NCBI RefSeq assembly: GCF_003573695.1
Contig: NC_039361.1
Span: forward strand, 35,529,702-35,593,701
Direction: 5' to 3'
DNA: 64,000 nt
Origin: Papaver somniferum
Lineage: Eukaryota > Streptophyta > Magnoliopsida > Ranunculales > Papaveraceae
The position numbers and the translations under genes were made by a program. This document shows positions 34,956 through 45,999 of this stretch, piece by piece. The notes under the pieces were generated by a model. It saw only the letters and a program-made list of their open reading frames with translations. It did no database searches and had not been told where the DNA came from. The first letter of the stretch is position 1. Each line of letters begins with the position of its first letter.

Positions 34956-37900
34956 TATTATTATTATTTTTTTATTATAAAATAATTGTCAGTTACATTT
35001 CGGTAGCTGGTAGCCTGGCCACTAGCTGGGAACCTACACCTTTTTGAATCACGATACCAATTCTATGAAAAAGCGAGTTACAAAACTTGTGGTTAACATC
35101 GCGGCTAAGAAGGCAGTTTCCTAATCTCTTCAAGAATGCAATAAGATCATCTTCCAATTCACCCAAGGTAGAGAATGCAAGAACTTGAAATCCATATCCC
35201 TGAGCTGTGCACGTATCCAAGTATTTATTACGCTTCCGAGTGACAGCCATGGATATGATCCGACTTGGTGTGAATGTAGTGGTGCTGGCAGTAGTAAAGG
35301 GTGAAACATCCGTAACATCCATACAAACATCTTTTCCATCCTCCCAGTTTAAAACAAGGATATCCGCAGGTCGAAGGGGGTAGATGAGGTTGACGACAAG
35401 CCAAGAGAGACTTCCTTCCGTGCAACTACACCGTTTGTATCATATGTCTACGAAGACATCTTTCACCATGTCATGTCTGTATTTTTGCCCGACTTCTCAT
35501 GCACAATGGACGTCATGATCTCCATAAATGTCCATGTTCCTATCACAGCATGGGCATACATCGCCTTCTTTAAAAATGGGTATACCAAAGCGGTACATGA
35601 GCACAGATCGAAACTACCTGGGGCCAATAAATTGGTTAAGTCCTTGAATGGGGATGGCCTTAAGAAAATCCATAGCATGCGGTAGTCTGTTGCTAAGCCA
35701 AAGAGTTGTGTCACAGTGTGTTAATGAGTATCCAGTGGGGAGGTTTTCCTTTCCGACGCCAAAGTAGATGACTGCCAATTTTTTCATAAACTGGGGGGCA
35801 GCATCGTTGATGTCGAAAGTAATGTTGATACCACACGTCTGAATGAAAGTTTGTAATGCGTGTTGATATCGAGGGCTTGTGTCCAGAACTGAAGGTTGCT
35901 GAAGGATCGAGTTTTGTAAATGTCGAGTCTGTACACTTGATGCCAGGAAACAATGATGACCTGTATCCTTCATGGTGTACACCCCTAGACCTCCATCTTT
36001 AATGGGGAGTGCAGCAAGACGTTGTTGAAGCGGACCAAATCCAGCTCCGTCACCGACAATAATGTTCTGAAGGTACTGCATGAGATGCTTGTCATAGAAG
36101 GAAGCAGCATTCTGAATTGCACGGGGGTCTGTAGTCCTGAGTGTAAAATAAAGCTTGGAAACTCCACTGCAATTTCTCAGAAGCAACATCTCACTTTGCA
36201 GGTCACGCAGTTTCTTAACTCTGTCCATGAGGAGAACTGTCTTCTCGACTCTAATCTATATTGTATCCATGCAGAATTGCACATTTGAGCTGACAGGGCC
36301 ACCAAGGATCTTTACCCCAACAACTGGCTGGCTAATCGCAGCAGGAAAGGTACCTGCAACGTCTCTCCTTGGGTCGAACGAAGGCCAGAATAATTCCGTT
36401 TTTGCGATATTCAAGTGTAGCCCTCTAATAGGGCCATCGTCTTGAATAATCCTAAGAGCCTCAGCAACTTCCAAGGTATCACCTGCGATAGTCCCATCGT
36501 CTAGGTACCACGCGTGTAGATCTAAGGTACATTCAGCTGCAATTTTCAGCGCAATTGGGTGTAATGCAAGAGCAAATAGCAGGGGACCTAGAGGGTCTCC
36601 CTGTTGTACCCCCTGGGTTGATAGTAGAATAGATTCATTGTAGTATAAGCGCATTGGTTTTGAATAACAAAACTCGATCCAGCGAGAAATGCATGGACAG
36701 TGAGTGCGTTCCTCTTTGATGAGTGTGGACCTGTCAACCAAGTTGAATGCGTTCATAAAGTCTATGAGCAGCATGGATTTGTGGTATCAGCACCATTCAA
36801 TTCCAGAAGTCTGTTAGCTGAGTACATAATGCCTTCACCGCCGCAAGGGATACCAACTCCATATTGAATGAGTACCCAAATATGAGAGCATATCTCTGGT
36901 AACAACAGAAGCAGCGAGTTTGGAGCACAATCTTCTCCAAATTGTGCCCACGACTATGGGTCTGATGTCGCCCCCAGGTTTGAGAAGGGGAGTTAATGGA
37001 GCGCTTGCGACAAATTCTCCAAGAATGAGAGGACACATACCTGCTAACCACAGATTAACCACGCCGGTGATCGAATTCAGCAAGTCCTCACTTACAGCAG
37101 CTGCAGCACCGCTTAAAGCGTCTAAAAGATGTTGAGCTTTTAGTCCATCACGCCCTCTTGAGGTTCCTTCGGGAAAGCTTTGCAAAGCTTTGAGTACTGC
37201 AACGGAGTCTACTGATAATGGTGGGGTTGCAATGACTTCTGTGGGGATGGAGGGGGTCTGCATATGGATGTTTTTGCTCTAGTTCGAGTAAAGTGTCTGG
37301 TGACGGTTGAGCAATGCATTTGATGAGATAATACAGACTGCTGCCGAAAAGTGACCCTTCGCAATCTTCCTTTTATAGGCCTCAAGGTTAGGGTCTTCCT
37401 TCTTTTTCTGCTTCTTGTTAGGTTGCTTTGGAGGAGGTTTTTGCTGTGAGAGAAAGTTTTGAATCATGCGAGAACATCCATTGGGTTCGTTCCAAGTCTG
37501 AATGGCTTGGTTAATGGCAGCAACCTGAAGTCTTTTCCGATTACTGGAGCGCTCCTCCGTAGAGCATTTAGGTATGTAAATATTCAAAATACAGATGGGA
37601 AGGAGCAGTAGTTGCAACCAAGCATGAAGGTTGGCAGGTTGCAGAATTACCTTGTCCAGGGCAGACTTCGGTGTGCGAGAGAATTGTAATCTACACTGGT
37701 GTGGTATGCTTGCAATGGTTCTTACTTGTTTCTGGAAAATTAGGTTTAATAAGTCAACTGTGAGATCGATTGCAGCATTGGTTGGAGTGCTTTCTTCTGA
37801 CAGATTTGAACTGGCTAATGGTTTCGCAGTTCCATGGATAAGAAAGTTTGCACAACTAGCTTCATTGAGAGGGCCTGCAATGATCTCAGCAGGGTGGGAC

Positions 37901-38439
37901 TTAGATGCACATGTTTTTTTCCAGGCGTGAACTTGTAAGCATTTGATGCATAACCACATTTGCATGCAAGTCAAGGAATGCTCCCATGCGCTGAAACAAG
38001 CAGCGTTGTTTTGAATTCTCTCCCTGTAGATGTTCTTTGCTTCTGTGGTAGAGAAGTGCTTATCTGTAAGATGCTTTTAGATTGAACTTTTAGCGTACCA
38101 TCCACCCCTGATACCACCGAGTCATCCATCAAAACCTTTGAATGAACATGGGATTTTATCTACCCTGGGAAGACACCAGATGAGACGGCAATGGAGATGG
38201 GGATGGCGGAAGTCATGGTGATGCTGAATGTTGTGATGAAGAGGGACATGATGACTGAGTAGACAAAGGTCTAGATGTTGAAGCTTTACATCGTGAAGAA
38301 ATCCTTGAGGAAGAACGTGCTCGGGTTCTGGGCATGATGGTAACCGTCGATAACTGTATTGCAGGTGAGACCACAGGCGTATGTACAACTGAAGATGTGG
38401 ATTGAGAATGTGATCTTGTACGCGGCATTATCACAGGAT

Positions 38440-39740
38440 GAACAAAGTAACTTCCCTAACTATTTACTTGAAACTGGTATGCCAAACACCACAGAGCACA
38501 AAACAATTAGGAATCAAAGAATGGGAAAATAAGAGTTCAAAATAGGCAAACTACCTCAATTGAAAACTTAAAATACCATTCACTGAAACACTAATTAAAA
38601 GGAACAAGCAGTAACAAGACCAGATCTTAAACCCACTGCAATCACTACACGAAAGCAAACCACTACCACTTTAATACACGTTAATCAGCTTCAAAATCAC
38701 ACAACACACAAACAATTGAAACCTTAAACACCACAAAAACCACCAAATATGCTCAAAGTAGGACCACTGAAATTCCCTGCACCACTTGAACATCACAGAT
38801 GATGGTAAAACAACCACACATTGCTTCTTCAATCACAAACAAAAGAAGAAAAAGAAAAAAACCTCTTCAAATTTGTTTCTTCTACACCACTGAAATTGCT
38901 TCTTCTACACCACTGAATTAGCTACTTCAAAAGAACAAACCACAGCTTTACAACAATCACAAAACACCTACCTTCAATACATCCAAAATTTCTCAAAGAA
39001 AACGCCCTAGTCAATTTCCACAAACACACAACTGAAGAAAAACAAAAAGCTGCAAAACAAACCCTACTTCCAAATCTACCAAAAAACTCAAGGAAACCCT
39101 GCAGGATGAACTGCAACACTGATTCTGAAACAACAAACTCTCACGGTTTCAAAACCCCCCTCTACCAATTGAGAAAAACAGGACAAAGACCTAATTGAAA
39201 ACCCCAACTTTGAAAAGATCCTTCAATTACAAAGATGGAGAACAAGTAGTTGTAAATTTCGTCAATCGATGAAAACCCCACTGCCGGAACTCCTGCTATA
39301 GCCAATCAAAGAACCCCAAATTCAGAAGCTCAACAATTGCACAAAGAAAGCCCCAATTCAGAAGCTACAAACACTCTTAAATTCGAATTCACAAAACCCT
39401 AAATTCGAACCACACAGAGAAGAAAATTTTTGATGTTGATGTTGATGATGAAGATGTACAAACTCACACAAGAAAGAAGGAACGACCGAAATTTCGAAGT
39501 TGATGATGTGGTAAAGATGAAACCTCAATTAAATACACAGAGAAGAAAAAACCCAAACTACGAATTGCACAGAGAAAGAAAATTTTCGATGAAGAAAACC
39601 CCCAAACTTCGATGTGGGAGAGAAGAAAAATTTCGATGAAGAAAAACCCCTAACTACGAATTGCACAGAGAAAGAAAAATTTCGATGAAGAAAACCCCCA
39701 AACTTCGATGTGGGAGAGAAGAAAAAAAAATCTGTGCGGT
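38440..39740 (-). other. Probable 5' UTR/promoter region of LINE B
   Basis: 1.3 kb upstream of the first ATG on the minus strand with no gene. It includes a 96-bp tandem repeat at about 39505-39730. Its left part is rich in 'accac' and 'ttcaatcac' words. It ends directly at the (AAT)n tail of LINE C. Confidence 0.55.
39505..39730. repeat. 96-bp tandem repeat, about two copies
   Basis: CCCAAACTTCGATGTGGGAG starts at 39601 and again near 39697. Between them lie 'aaatttcgatgaagaaaa' and 'ctacgaattgcacagagaaag', which also recur upstream (39550 onward). These sit in the presumed LINE 5' UTR. Confidence 0.75.
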
Positions 39741-39794
39741 ATCGTTTATTATTATTATTATTATTTTAACATTTTATTTTATTTTATTTTAACA

Positions 39795-40424
39795 TTACTT
39801 TATTAACAAAAATATCAAATACAAGGTAGAGGAGGGCAACCTAACAACAAATTGGGCCCCTACACCTTTTTGAATAGCCATTCCTAACCTATGAAATAAA
39901 AAGTAACTGATATCACAATTGGCGTTGTTATTAGCAATACAATTCTTTAGTTTATTCACAAAAGCCACCATATCATCACCTAGTTCTCCTAAGGTAGTGA
40001 ATGCTAAAACTCCAAAACAATAACCATGTGTTTCACAAACGGCTAAATACTTATTTCTCTTGCGTAAAACTGCTTTAGCAATTGCTTGACCCGGGATGAA
40101 GGTGTGAATGTCACTCGTGAAAGGAGAGACACCGGTAACATCTAAGCATGTGTGCTTCCCATTCTTCCAACTATAAACCAACAAGTCATCCTGAAGCAAG
40201 GTGGTATTCCCATCTGATCGAAGTCCAGGAGCCATTTCCTTTCCAACTGAAACACTATCCCTGAAGTAAATATCTACCAAAACATCACGTATATAATTGT
40301 GTATGAATTTCACACCAATTTCACTGGCACAGTGTAGTGCATGGTCCCCAAAAATGTCCATATCCCTCTTGCAAATAGTACAACAACTATTTTCTGGAAA
40401 AAGAGGAATGCCAAGCGATAACAA
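39795..40424 (-). CDS. CCHC finger plus restriction-like endonuclease domain of LINE C (ORF remnant)
   Basis: An open 209-residue frame. Residues about 14-33 are CCTICKRDMDIFGDHALHCA, a C-x2-C...H-x3-C finger. Next, GVKFIHNYIRD carries the HN pair, and DDLLVYSWKNGKHTCLDVTG has two aspartates separated by 14 residues. The order finger, (R/K)HN, PD-x(12-14)-D is the published signature of the restriction-like endonuclease of R2-type non-LTR elements, which nicks the target DNA for target-primed reverse transcription. LINE B has PADILVLNWEDGKDVCMD with the same spacing. The start shown is only the first ATG of the frame; the true protein begins far upstream, past a frameshift. Confidence 0.75.
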   Translation of the reverse strand: MLSLGIPLFPENSCCTICKRDMDIFGDHALHCASEIGVKFIHNYIRDVLVDIYFRDSVSVGKEMAPGLRSDGNTTLLQDDLLVYSWKNGKHTCLDVTGVSPFTSDIHTFIPGQAIAKAVLRKRNKYLAVCETHGYCFGVLAFTTLGELGDDMVAFVNKLKNCIANNNANCDISYFLFHRLGMAIQKGVGAQFVVRLPSSTLYLIFLLIK

Positions 40425-42153
40425 AGCACACTTCGAAACTGTCTAAGACCAAGAGTTTGGTTCAAACCATCTATAGGTATCGCCATTAGATAATCTTGAG
40501 CATGTTTCAACTTATTGCTCTGCCATAACACACTATCACGTGCTGTCAAATTAAACCTAGTGGGTATTTGCCTCATCACCACCTCAAAATATTTCACTGC
40601 CAGAGAATGCATAGAACGCATGGAAGAAGGGGAGGTAACATTGAAGTTGAGTGAAGAAGTAGTGAGCTCACATACCTGGTTATACGTCAGTAAAGCCTGT
40701 TGACAAGTTGGACTTGGATCTGCCGAGAAGTTATTGTGTAAGATGGTTTGTTGAACCTGTCGAGTCTGAAACTGAGATGCTAGGTAACAGTACTTTGATG
40801 TGTCATTCATAGTATAAACCCCAAGACCCCCGTCTCTGATAGGGAGGGTTGCCAGTCTATATTGCAAAGGGTCGAAGCCAGCACCATCAGCCGTAATTAA
40901 ATGCTTCAAAAAGTGATATAAGTGATCATCAAACTGCATACTAACTTCCTCCAAAGCTGCAGGACATGTAGTACGCACAGTGAAGTACAATTTGGAGACC
41001 CCTGCGCAGTTACGCAGTAGAAGTAATTCACTTTGAGGATCTTTCAGCTTCTTAACAGTATTCATAAGATGAATAGTGTTATTAACTCTCCGCACCACCA
41101 TGTCCTTGCAAAAATGTAAGTCAAGACTCACAGGCCCTCCCAATAGTTTAACACCAGTAGTCGGTCTCCCAATGCAGTTAGGAAACAAGTCTGTGTCGAA
41201 AATTCTGGGATCTGCATTGGGCCAAAAGACCTCAGTTTTGGTAAGGTTGAGATGGAGCCCTCTGCCAACACCTTCAGATTGAATGATACTTAAGGATTTG
41301 GAAACTTGTACAGTGTCTCCGATGATAGTACTATCATCCAAGTACCATGCCTGTAGATCTAACCTGCACTGAGAGGCAATACTCTTCACAATGGGATGAA
41401 GCGTAAGAGCAAAGAGGAGGGGTCCCAATGGATCACCCTGATGTACTCCTTGCGCTTAAGATAAAGTGATGTCATTATAATATAACATAGCAGGTCTCCT
41501 GTAACAAAATTCAACCCACCGTGAGATGGCAGGGCATTGTAACCTTACTTCATTGATGAGGGAAGTTCTATCAACCATGTTGAAAGCATTGGTAAAGTCG
41601 ACGAGGAGCATGGAGGTATCATTCCTATCACCCTTTAATTCCATTAGCCTGTTGACTGAATGTAAAATACTTTCACCACCACATGGCACGCCAACACCAA
41701 ACTGAAAATCACCCAGATATGTCGACAGCTCCTTACCCACTTTGATAACAGCAAGCTTAGATACAAGTCTTCTCTAGATGGTATCAACGGTCATGGGTCT
41801 GAGGCCACCGCCTAGTTTCAACAAAGCGTAAGAGGAGCACTCGCAATATAATCTCCAAGTGCAGGTGGACAACTGCTAGATAACCAAAGATTAACCACTT
41901 TGGTGATAGAGGATAGTAATTCATCAGACACCGCATTGGCAGCACCACTCATAGCATCAAGAAGATGTTGCGCCCTTAATCCATCTCTCTCGGAGGTTGT
42001 ACCCTTGGATAAACTCTTTATTTCCTTGAGTACTGAGGTTTCATCAACCGAAATTGCATCACAGTCAATTGGTTCCACCGGGATGGAAGGTGGATCAGCA
42101 TCAGGATGTTTGCGCCTCAATTCAGATAATGTACTTTCATTGCAAGGGGCTAA

Positions 42154-42771
42154 GAGCAACTGCAATGGACGAGTAAACCCAAATTTTCAGTCGAGTGGGC
42201 TGGCGTAGTGGGACGGACCATCGATCAAAATTTGATCAAAGAGTAAAATCCAGACCAAATTTGGTCTGCGATCAAGACCAAATCCAAATATAGTCGAGCG
42301 TTGATATAATCTCCGCTACACATCGGGCGTTGATATAATCTCCACCATTCATCGGGCGTTGATATAATGTCCGCTACACAAGGGGTGCTGATATAATGTA
42401 CGCCTGAAACGGGGCGTTGATATAATGTACGCCCGATGGGGTGTTGGTAAAGATAACGGCGAAATGGGGCGTTCATATACTTAACGCCCCACTTTCATAA
42501 TTTATGAAACTTGCATGGGGCGGGCTTTATACCTCCGCCCCATTTTTTTTTTTCTGAAGCGTATACTATACCAACGCCCCACTCGCGCGTTATCTTTACC
42601 AACGCCCCACTCGGACGTTATCTTTACCAACGCCTGATCCCAGACGTAATGTTTATCAACGCGCGACCAAATATACTCTTTTCCCACTACGCCACATGAC
42701 GGACTAAATCCAAATTTGATCTTTTTTTTAGTCTTTGGTATTTGGTTATACTCGCACCACTGTGGACGCTC
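42154..42771. mobile_element. Harbinger-like MITE with internal inverted repeats (618 bp)
   Basis: The inverted ends are GAGCAACTGCAATGG...CGAGTA (left) and the complement of GAGCGTCCACAGTGGTGCGAG (right). TAA flanks both sides (42151-42153 and 42772-42774). Removing the element and one TAA joins SSHG-L-APCNES in frame, which fits the surrounding LINE protein. Inside, the left half repeats GGGCGTTGATATAATGT units and the right half has their approximate complements (TATCTTTACCAACGCCCCAC), so the whole unit can fold back. It has no coding capacity. Confidence 0.87.
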
Positions 42772-42868
42772 TAAGCCATGAGAAGAGAGGACTCTAATGG
42801 CTGCAGTGAAGTGCCCACAAGAAAGTTTCCTCCGACATTATGCCTGCAAGTTTGCAACACCCTGCACC

Positions 42869-42872
<4 letters not shown>

Positions 42873-42913
<41 letters not shown>
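42873..42913. repeat. (TTA)n microsatellite, about 13 units
   Basis: An uninterrupted TTATTATTA... run of about 40 bases between the 5' end of LINE C and a short LINE 3'-end fragment. On the minus strand it is the (AAT)n tail of that fragment. Confidence 0.9.
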
Positions 42914-42980
42914 GAAAGGTGCTTCGTGGGGCAGTTTATTATAAAGGCAAATCAAGTCAACAATTACGAAGAGCGTGTTG
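42914..42980 (-). mobile_element. Very short LINE 3'-end fragment
   Basis: On the minus strand the last bases read GCACCTTTCATAATAATAAT, close to GGCATCTTTCATAATAATAA at the 3' end of LINE A. It is a copy truncated to under 70 bp. It is also similar to 34801-34852. Confidence 0.55.
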
Positions 42981-43085
42981 GAAGCCGAGAAAATTGTGGC
43001 ACTACAACTATTTTGTTTGTGTTTGGAGCTCCCGGCACTATGGTCCATACCTACTTGGACAATGATGCCCGCAACTGTATGCACC
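42981..43085 (+). pseudogene. DUF295 gene pseudogene, second part
   Basis: GTGGCACTACAACTATTTTG...CCTACTTGGACAATGATGCCCGCAAC matches the intact gene at 52198-52275, which encodes SGTTAILPC...PTWIMMPT. This resumes exactly where the first part (33645) stopped, so the two halves were one locus before the LINE cluster was inserted. GTTGGAAG near 42984 and ATTAGAAG near 33636 may be the ends of a target duplication. Confidence 0.82.
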
Positions 43086-43181
43086 GTTTTAAACCATATA
43101 CATTTTGTTGACCGTATGATTATTTTACTTTATGCACCGTTTTAAACCATATACAATTTGTTGACCGTATGATTATTTTGC
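43078..43181 (+). repeat. 53-bp tandem duplication
   Basis: TATGCACCGTTTTAAACCAT...TTGACCGTATGATTATTTT occurs twice in direct tandem with one or two differences. It lies just after the pseudogene end. Confidence 0.85.
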
Positions 43182-43189
43182 TGGCTTAT

Positions 43190-45560
43190 CATGTTTTCTC
43201 TCCCAAACAGCCCCCATACCCATCTCTCTCGGGAATTTTGGATCTCAATCTCCCTCTCCCTCTCCCTCTCAATCTCAATCTCAATCTCTCTCAGTCGACA
43301 CTCTCTCTCTCTCTATCTGCCATGAAGACGTTAGATATGTCACAGTGTGAGTCTCGCATCTACTTGATTTGCTTAACATCTACTTGATTTTAATTTCTTA
43401 CCAAAAAGAAAAACTAATTAGGTTAACTTTTTGTTTTTTGTTTCCCCCTCAGATTTGGATTCAAATTTGAATGAAGAAAAGAGTTTTTTCTAGGAATGAA
43501 AGAGTTGATGATAGGAATGAAGTCAGAGCACCAGCCGGTAAAATAACTCTCTCAATTTAGAATATTGTTAAAGAGGAATAACAAAAATTATTTACAAATT
43601 TTTATTTATTTATTTTAAAAATTATTTACAAAAATTCATGACTACATTCTGCATTCACAAAGCTTTAATTCCAAGCTTTGATATCATAAATTTATACTGC
43701 AGCTAACCTATTTGGTAATCTGCCTGTATGACAACTTAACTGCAGCTTTTACTTCTCTTGTTAAGCATACATTTCTCCTCTTGTTGTTTCTGTATGTGTC
43801 TTCTCCAGTTCATCCAATATTGCCACTGCAAAATTTTAATTAGAACAACCAACTTTATTCTGCACTAAGTGCCGAGTAGTTTCATCTTCAACAAAAAACT
43901 CAAAATGTCCATTCCATATAGAACTGGATTTTCTGAAAGAAAACAAATACCAAATTAATAGGTAGAACAATGAACAGACTCAAAGAAGGGAAAAAAAAAG
44001 TTCACCTGCAATTGTTTTTCTGGAATTCAATGGATCAGTTTTTCAAATGACATCCTTAATCATGTTTTTTCAGTTGATAACAAGCTTGCATACTGGGAAA
44101 AATATAAACACTGCTGTTTTTGCATGAGGAAAGCTCTGCCAAATAGAATTGCTTACGATAAGCACATGAAAACTCATGGAAAGAAGGTAACTTTGAGATG
44201 CATGTATATTGAACGAGTTGGAGGACAAATAGCATAAAAATTAATCCATCTAAGATCATGTTCTAATTGAATTGCAATCTTACTCTCAGGTTTACAAGGA
44301 GGAACTGGAGTAGGTCCCTGCTCTGTGGTACAATTGCTGCTGATCCTAATGTGAGTATCTTCATCACTCTAAAAGGTTAATCATCACTAAGGAAATTTTG
44401 ACTACCCTAAATTTTGAGTTCTCTTTTACTCCTTACAACTGATGAAGTCTCTTCTCAATATGTACAAAAACAACCTTTTAGCTGATATCTTAGAATAAAT
44501 AGTGATGAACAATCTTCTTAATCGGGAGCTACTTGATGTCTCTATTGAAGAAGGTTCGGGCTACTCCATTTACTTTTTATTGAAGCATCCAAGTGTCAAA
44601 ACCTACCAACTACCAAGAAACAGCCTTTTCTTATTTCCAGCTGAGAAATTTCAAATAAGAACAATGTATGTGCATGCATTACTTTTGCTTACACTAGTTC
44701 TGCCCACATTCTGCATTGCTACTTCAGTAATCTCTCTCTGCTGCATAATACTACTTTGATTGTAAGAGCATGCTAAGTATCTATGTTTCTATATGTGTTG
44801 TTCTCGTTTTGTCTAAAGTATCTCTATTTGGAATCTATCAAACTATTTTTACCACAATTATTACTTTTGCTTATACTAGTTCAGCCCACATTCGGCATTG
44901 CTACTTCAGTAATCTGTCTCTGCCGCATAATACTACTTTGATTGTAAGAGCGTGCTAAGTATCTATGTTTCTATATATGTTGTTCTCGCAGTGTCTTAAG
45001 TATCGCTATTTGGAATCTATCAAACTATTTTTACCACACCTATTTTATTCTTGCTTTGTTAAGATGCTTGCCTTGTTTTTACCTCATGAAACACAGCATA
45101 TTGACATAACAACAGTGAAGTGGATGTTTCAGTTAGTTCCAAATACAGATAATTGTTTTAGGGGTAAAATGGTCAACAATAATCACCAAACTCATATCTA
45201 GTCTCTATATATTTATCATTCTTTGATCTTTAGTTGCTATTAGTCATCTTTAGCTGCTAATTGTCATAGTAAATGGAGATTCATCCTTTTTCTTATGGGT
45301 TCTTGATTAGTGATCTAAGGTGGTTCTGGCTGGCACCTTCTTTATCACTGAATTAGATATCAGAAAGGCTTACCAGATTTGCAAAGCCACCTTAAGCATG
45401 AATGTACTAGAAGGTACCCATCAGCCACAATAGTAGTTGCAGGCCTAAAGAAAAACTTAGCAACAGGAGACCTGTTTGTATATACCACCTCATCAACAGA
45501 TTGCAGCTTAGATAGCTCTTGCATGTGATCTAATTATGTACTGATCATAGAGTTGGATCA
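43190..45560 (+). pseudogene. Exon-like gene fragments on the plus strand
   Basis: A CT-rich 5'-UTR-like stretch (43240-43320) precedes ATGAAGACGTTAGATATGTC with a donor GTGAGT at about 43346. Around 44067-44185, VDNKLAYWEKYKHCCFCMRK runs on to AYDKHMKTHGKK before a donor GTAACT. The C-x2-C and H-x3-H spacing resembles a C2H2 finger. Around 44500, NRELLDVSIEEGSGYSIYF is protein-like. Around 45360-45520, GLPDLQSHLKHECTRRYPSA continues as TIVVAGLKKNLATGDLFVYT. No continuous gene model joins these pieces and I recognise no family with confidence. They may be one decayed gene or several captured fragments. Confidence 0.4.
44676..45040 (+). repeat. About 180-bp tandem duplication
   Basis: ACTTTTGCTTACACTAGTTC...CAAACTATTTTTACCACA (44680-44856) is repeated at about 44862-45038 with scattered differences. 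It explains the paired small ORFs here. Confidence 0.88.
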
Positions 45561-45990
45561 CATAATGTTTTAGGCATCTAGATTCACTGTCTAATAAGGA
45601 TGGCCTAGAAAGAACGTGTCGGATATAGCAGTTTATATAATAATAAATACATGTTTGCATATTAAATTATTGGTTTAAATTATGAATTATACCATATTAA
45701 CTTTTTCTTTGCCTTATATCTTTTTTTTTCATTAAATATGCATTTGCCCTTACTAACTGTGACTGTTCTGTGCAATGCAGATGTATAAAATTCACTCGGA
45801 AGCGGCAAATGTTGTCTAATAGAAAGCAGGGATATATACAAGATAACAATAGAGAACCTTTATAAGAACTTAATATCTAACGAACATGTAAGGATATATG
45901 CATTTGAAACAGATGTGCCATTTGAAGATGCTATGGAGGGTTTACTTACCATTTAAAGCAAATCAGCTTTTCCTCAATTGATTATTATTC
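45560..45990. other. No feature seen
   Basis: AT-rich DNA between the plus-strand and minus-strand gene fragments. It holds an acceptor-like TGTGCAATGCAG near 45780 but no supported exon. Confidence 0.4.
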
Positions 45991-45999
45991 CAGTGTGCA

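Larger units (their letters stand above)
34956..39740 (-). mobile_element. Non-LTR retrotransposon with restriction-like endonuclease, LINE B (near full length, decayed)
   Basis: About 4.8 kb on the minus strand. The likely start is near 38434 (MPRTRSHSQSTSS..., Ser-rich). A Cys/His cluster follows (CIKCLQVHAWKKTCASKSH, about 37900-37960), then a linker to KGHFSAAV (37330). The reverse transcriptase spans about 37260-35900: SRGRDGLKAQHLLDALSGAA, FMNAFNLVDRSTL, GVQQGDPLGPLLFALALHP, then the catalytic AWYLDDGTIAGDT. The C-terminus has GDHDVHC, part of a CPCCDRNMDIYGDHDVHC finger (near 35550), YRHD, PADILVLNWEDGKDVCMDVT and LFHRIGIVIQKGVGSQLV. Frameshifts and stops make it inactive. No APE-type endonuclease is seen upstream of the reverse transcriptase. 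The 3' tail is an (AAT)n-type tract. Confidence 0.85.
39744..42872 (-). mobile_element. Non-LTR retrotransposon with restriction-like endonuclease, LINE C (5'-truncated, hosts a MITE)
   Basis: Reads right to left from about 42872 to the (AAT)n tail at 39744-39766. Frames: HFTAAIRVLSSHG at 42780-42820, then, after the MITE, LAPCNESTLSELRRKH and GLRAQHLLDAMSGAA (41818-42150). These are followed by FQFGVGVPCGGESILHSVNR, a TAA stop at 41456 in LS-stop-AQGVHQGDPLGPLL, YLDDSTIIGDT, and the thumb region to 40450. A frameshift leads to IPLFPENSCCTICKRDMDIF, GDHALHC, FIHN, DDLLVYSWKNGKHTCLDVTG and RLGMAIQKGVGAQFVVRLP (39795-40424). It keeps a complete-looking endonuclease module although the reverse transcriptase frame is broken. 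Confidence 0.87.

Noticed and set aside
43250..43345. Functional gene starting at ATGAAGACGTTAG
   Set aside because: A CT-rich leader, ATG and donor site look good, but no continuous downstream exon chain could be built.
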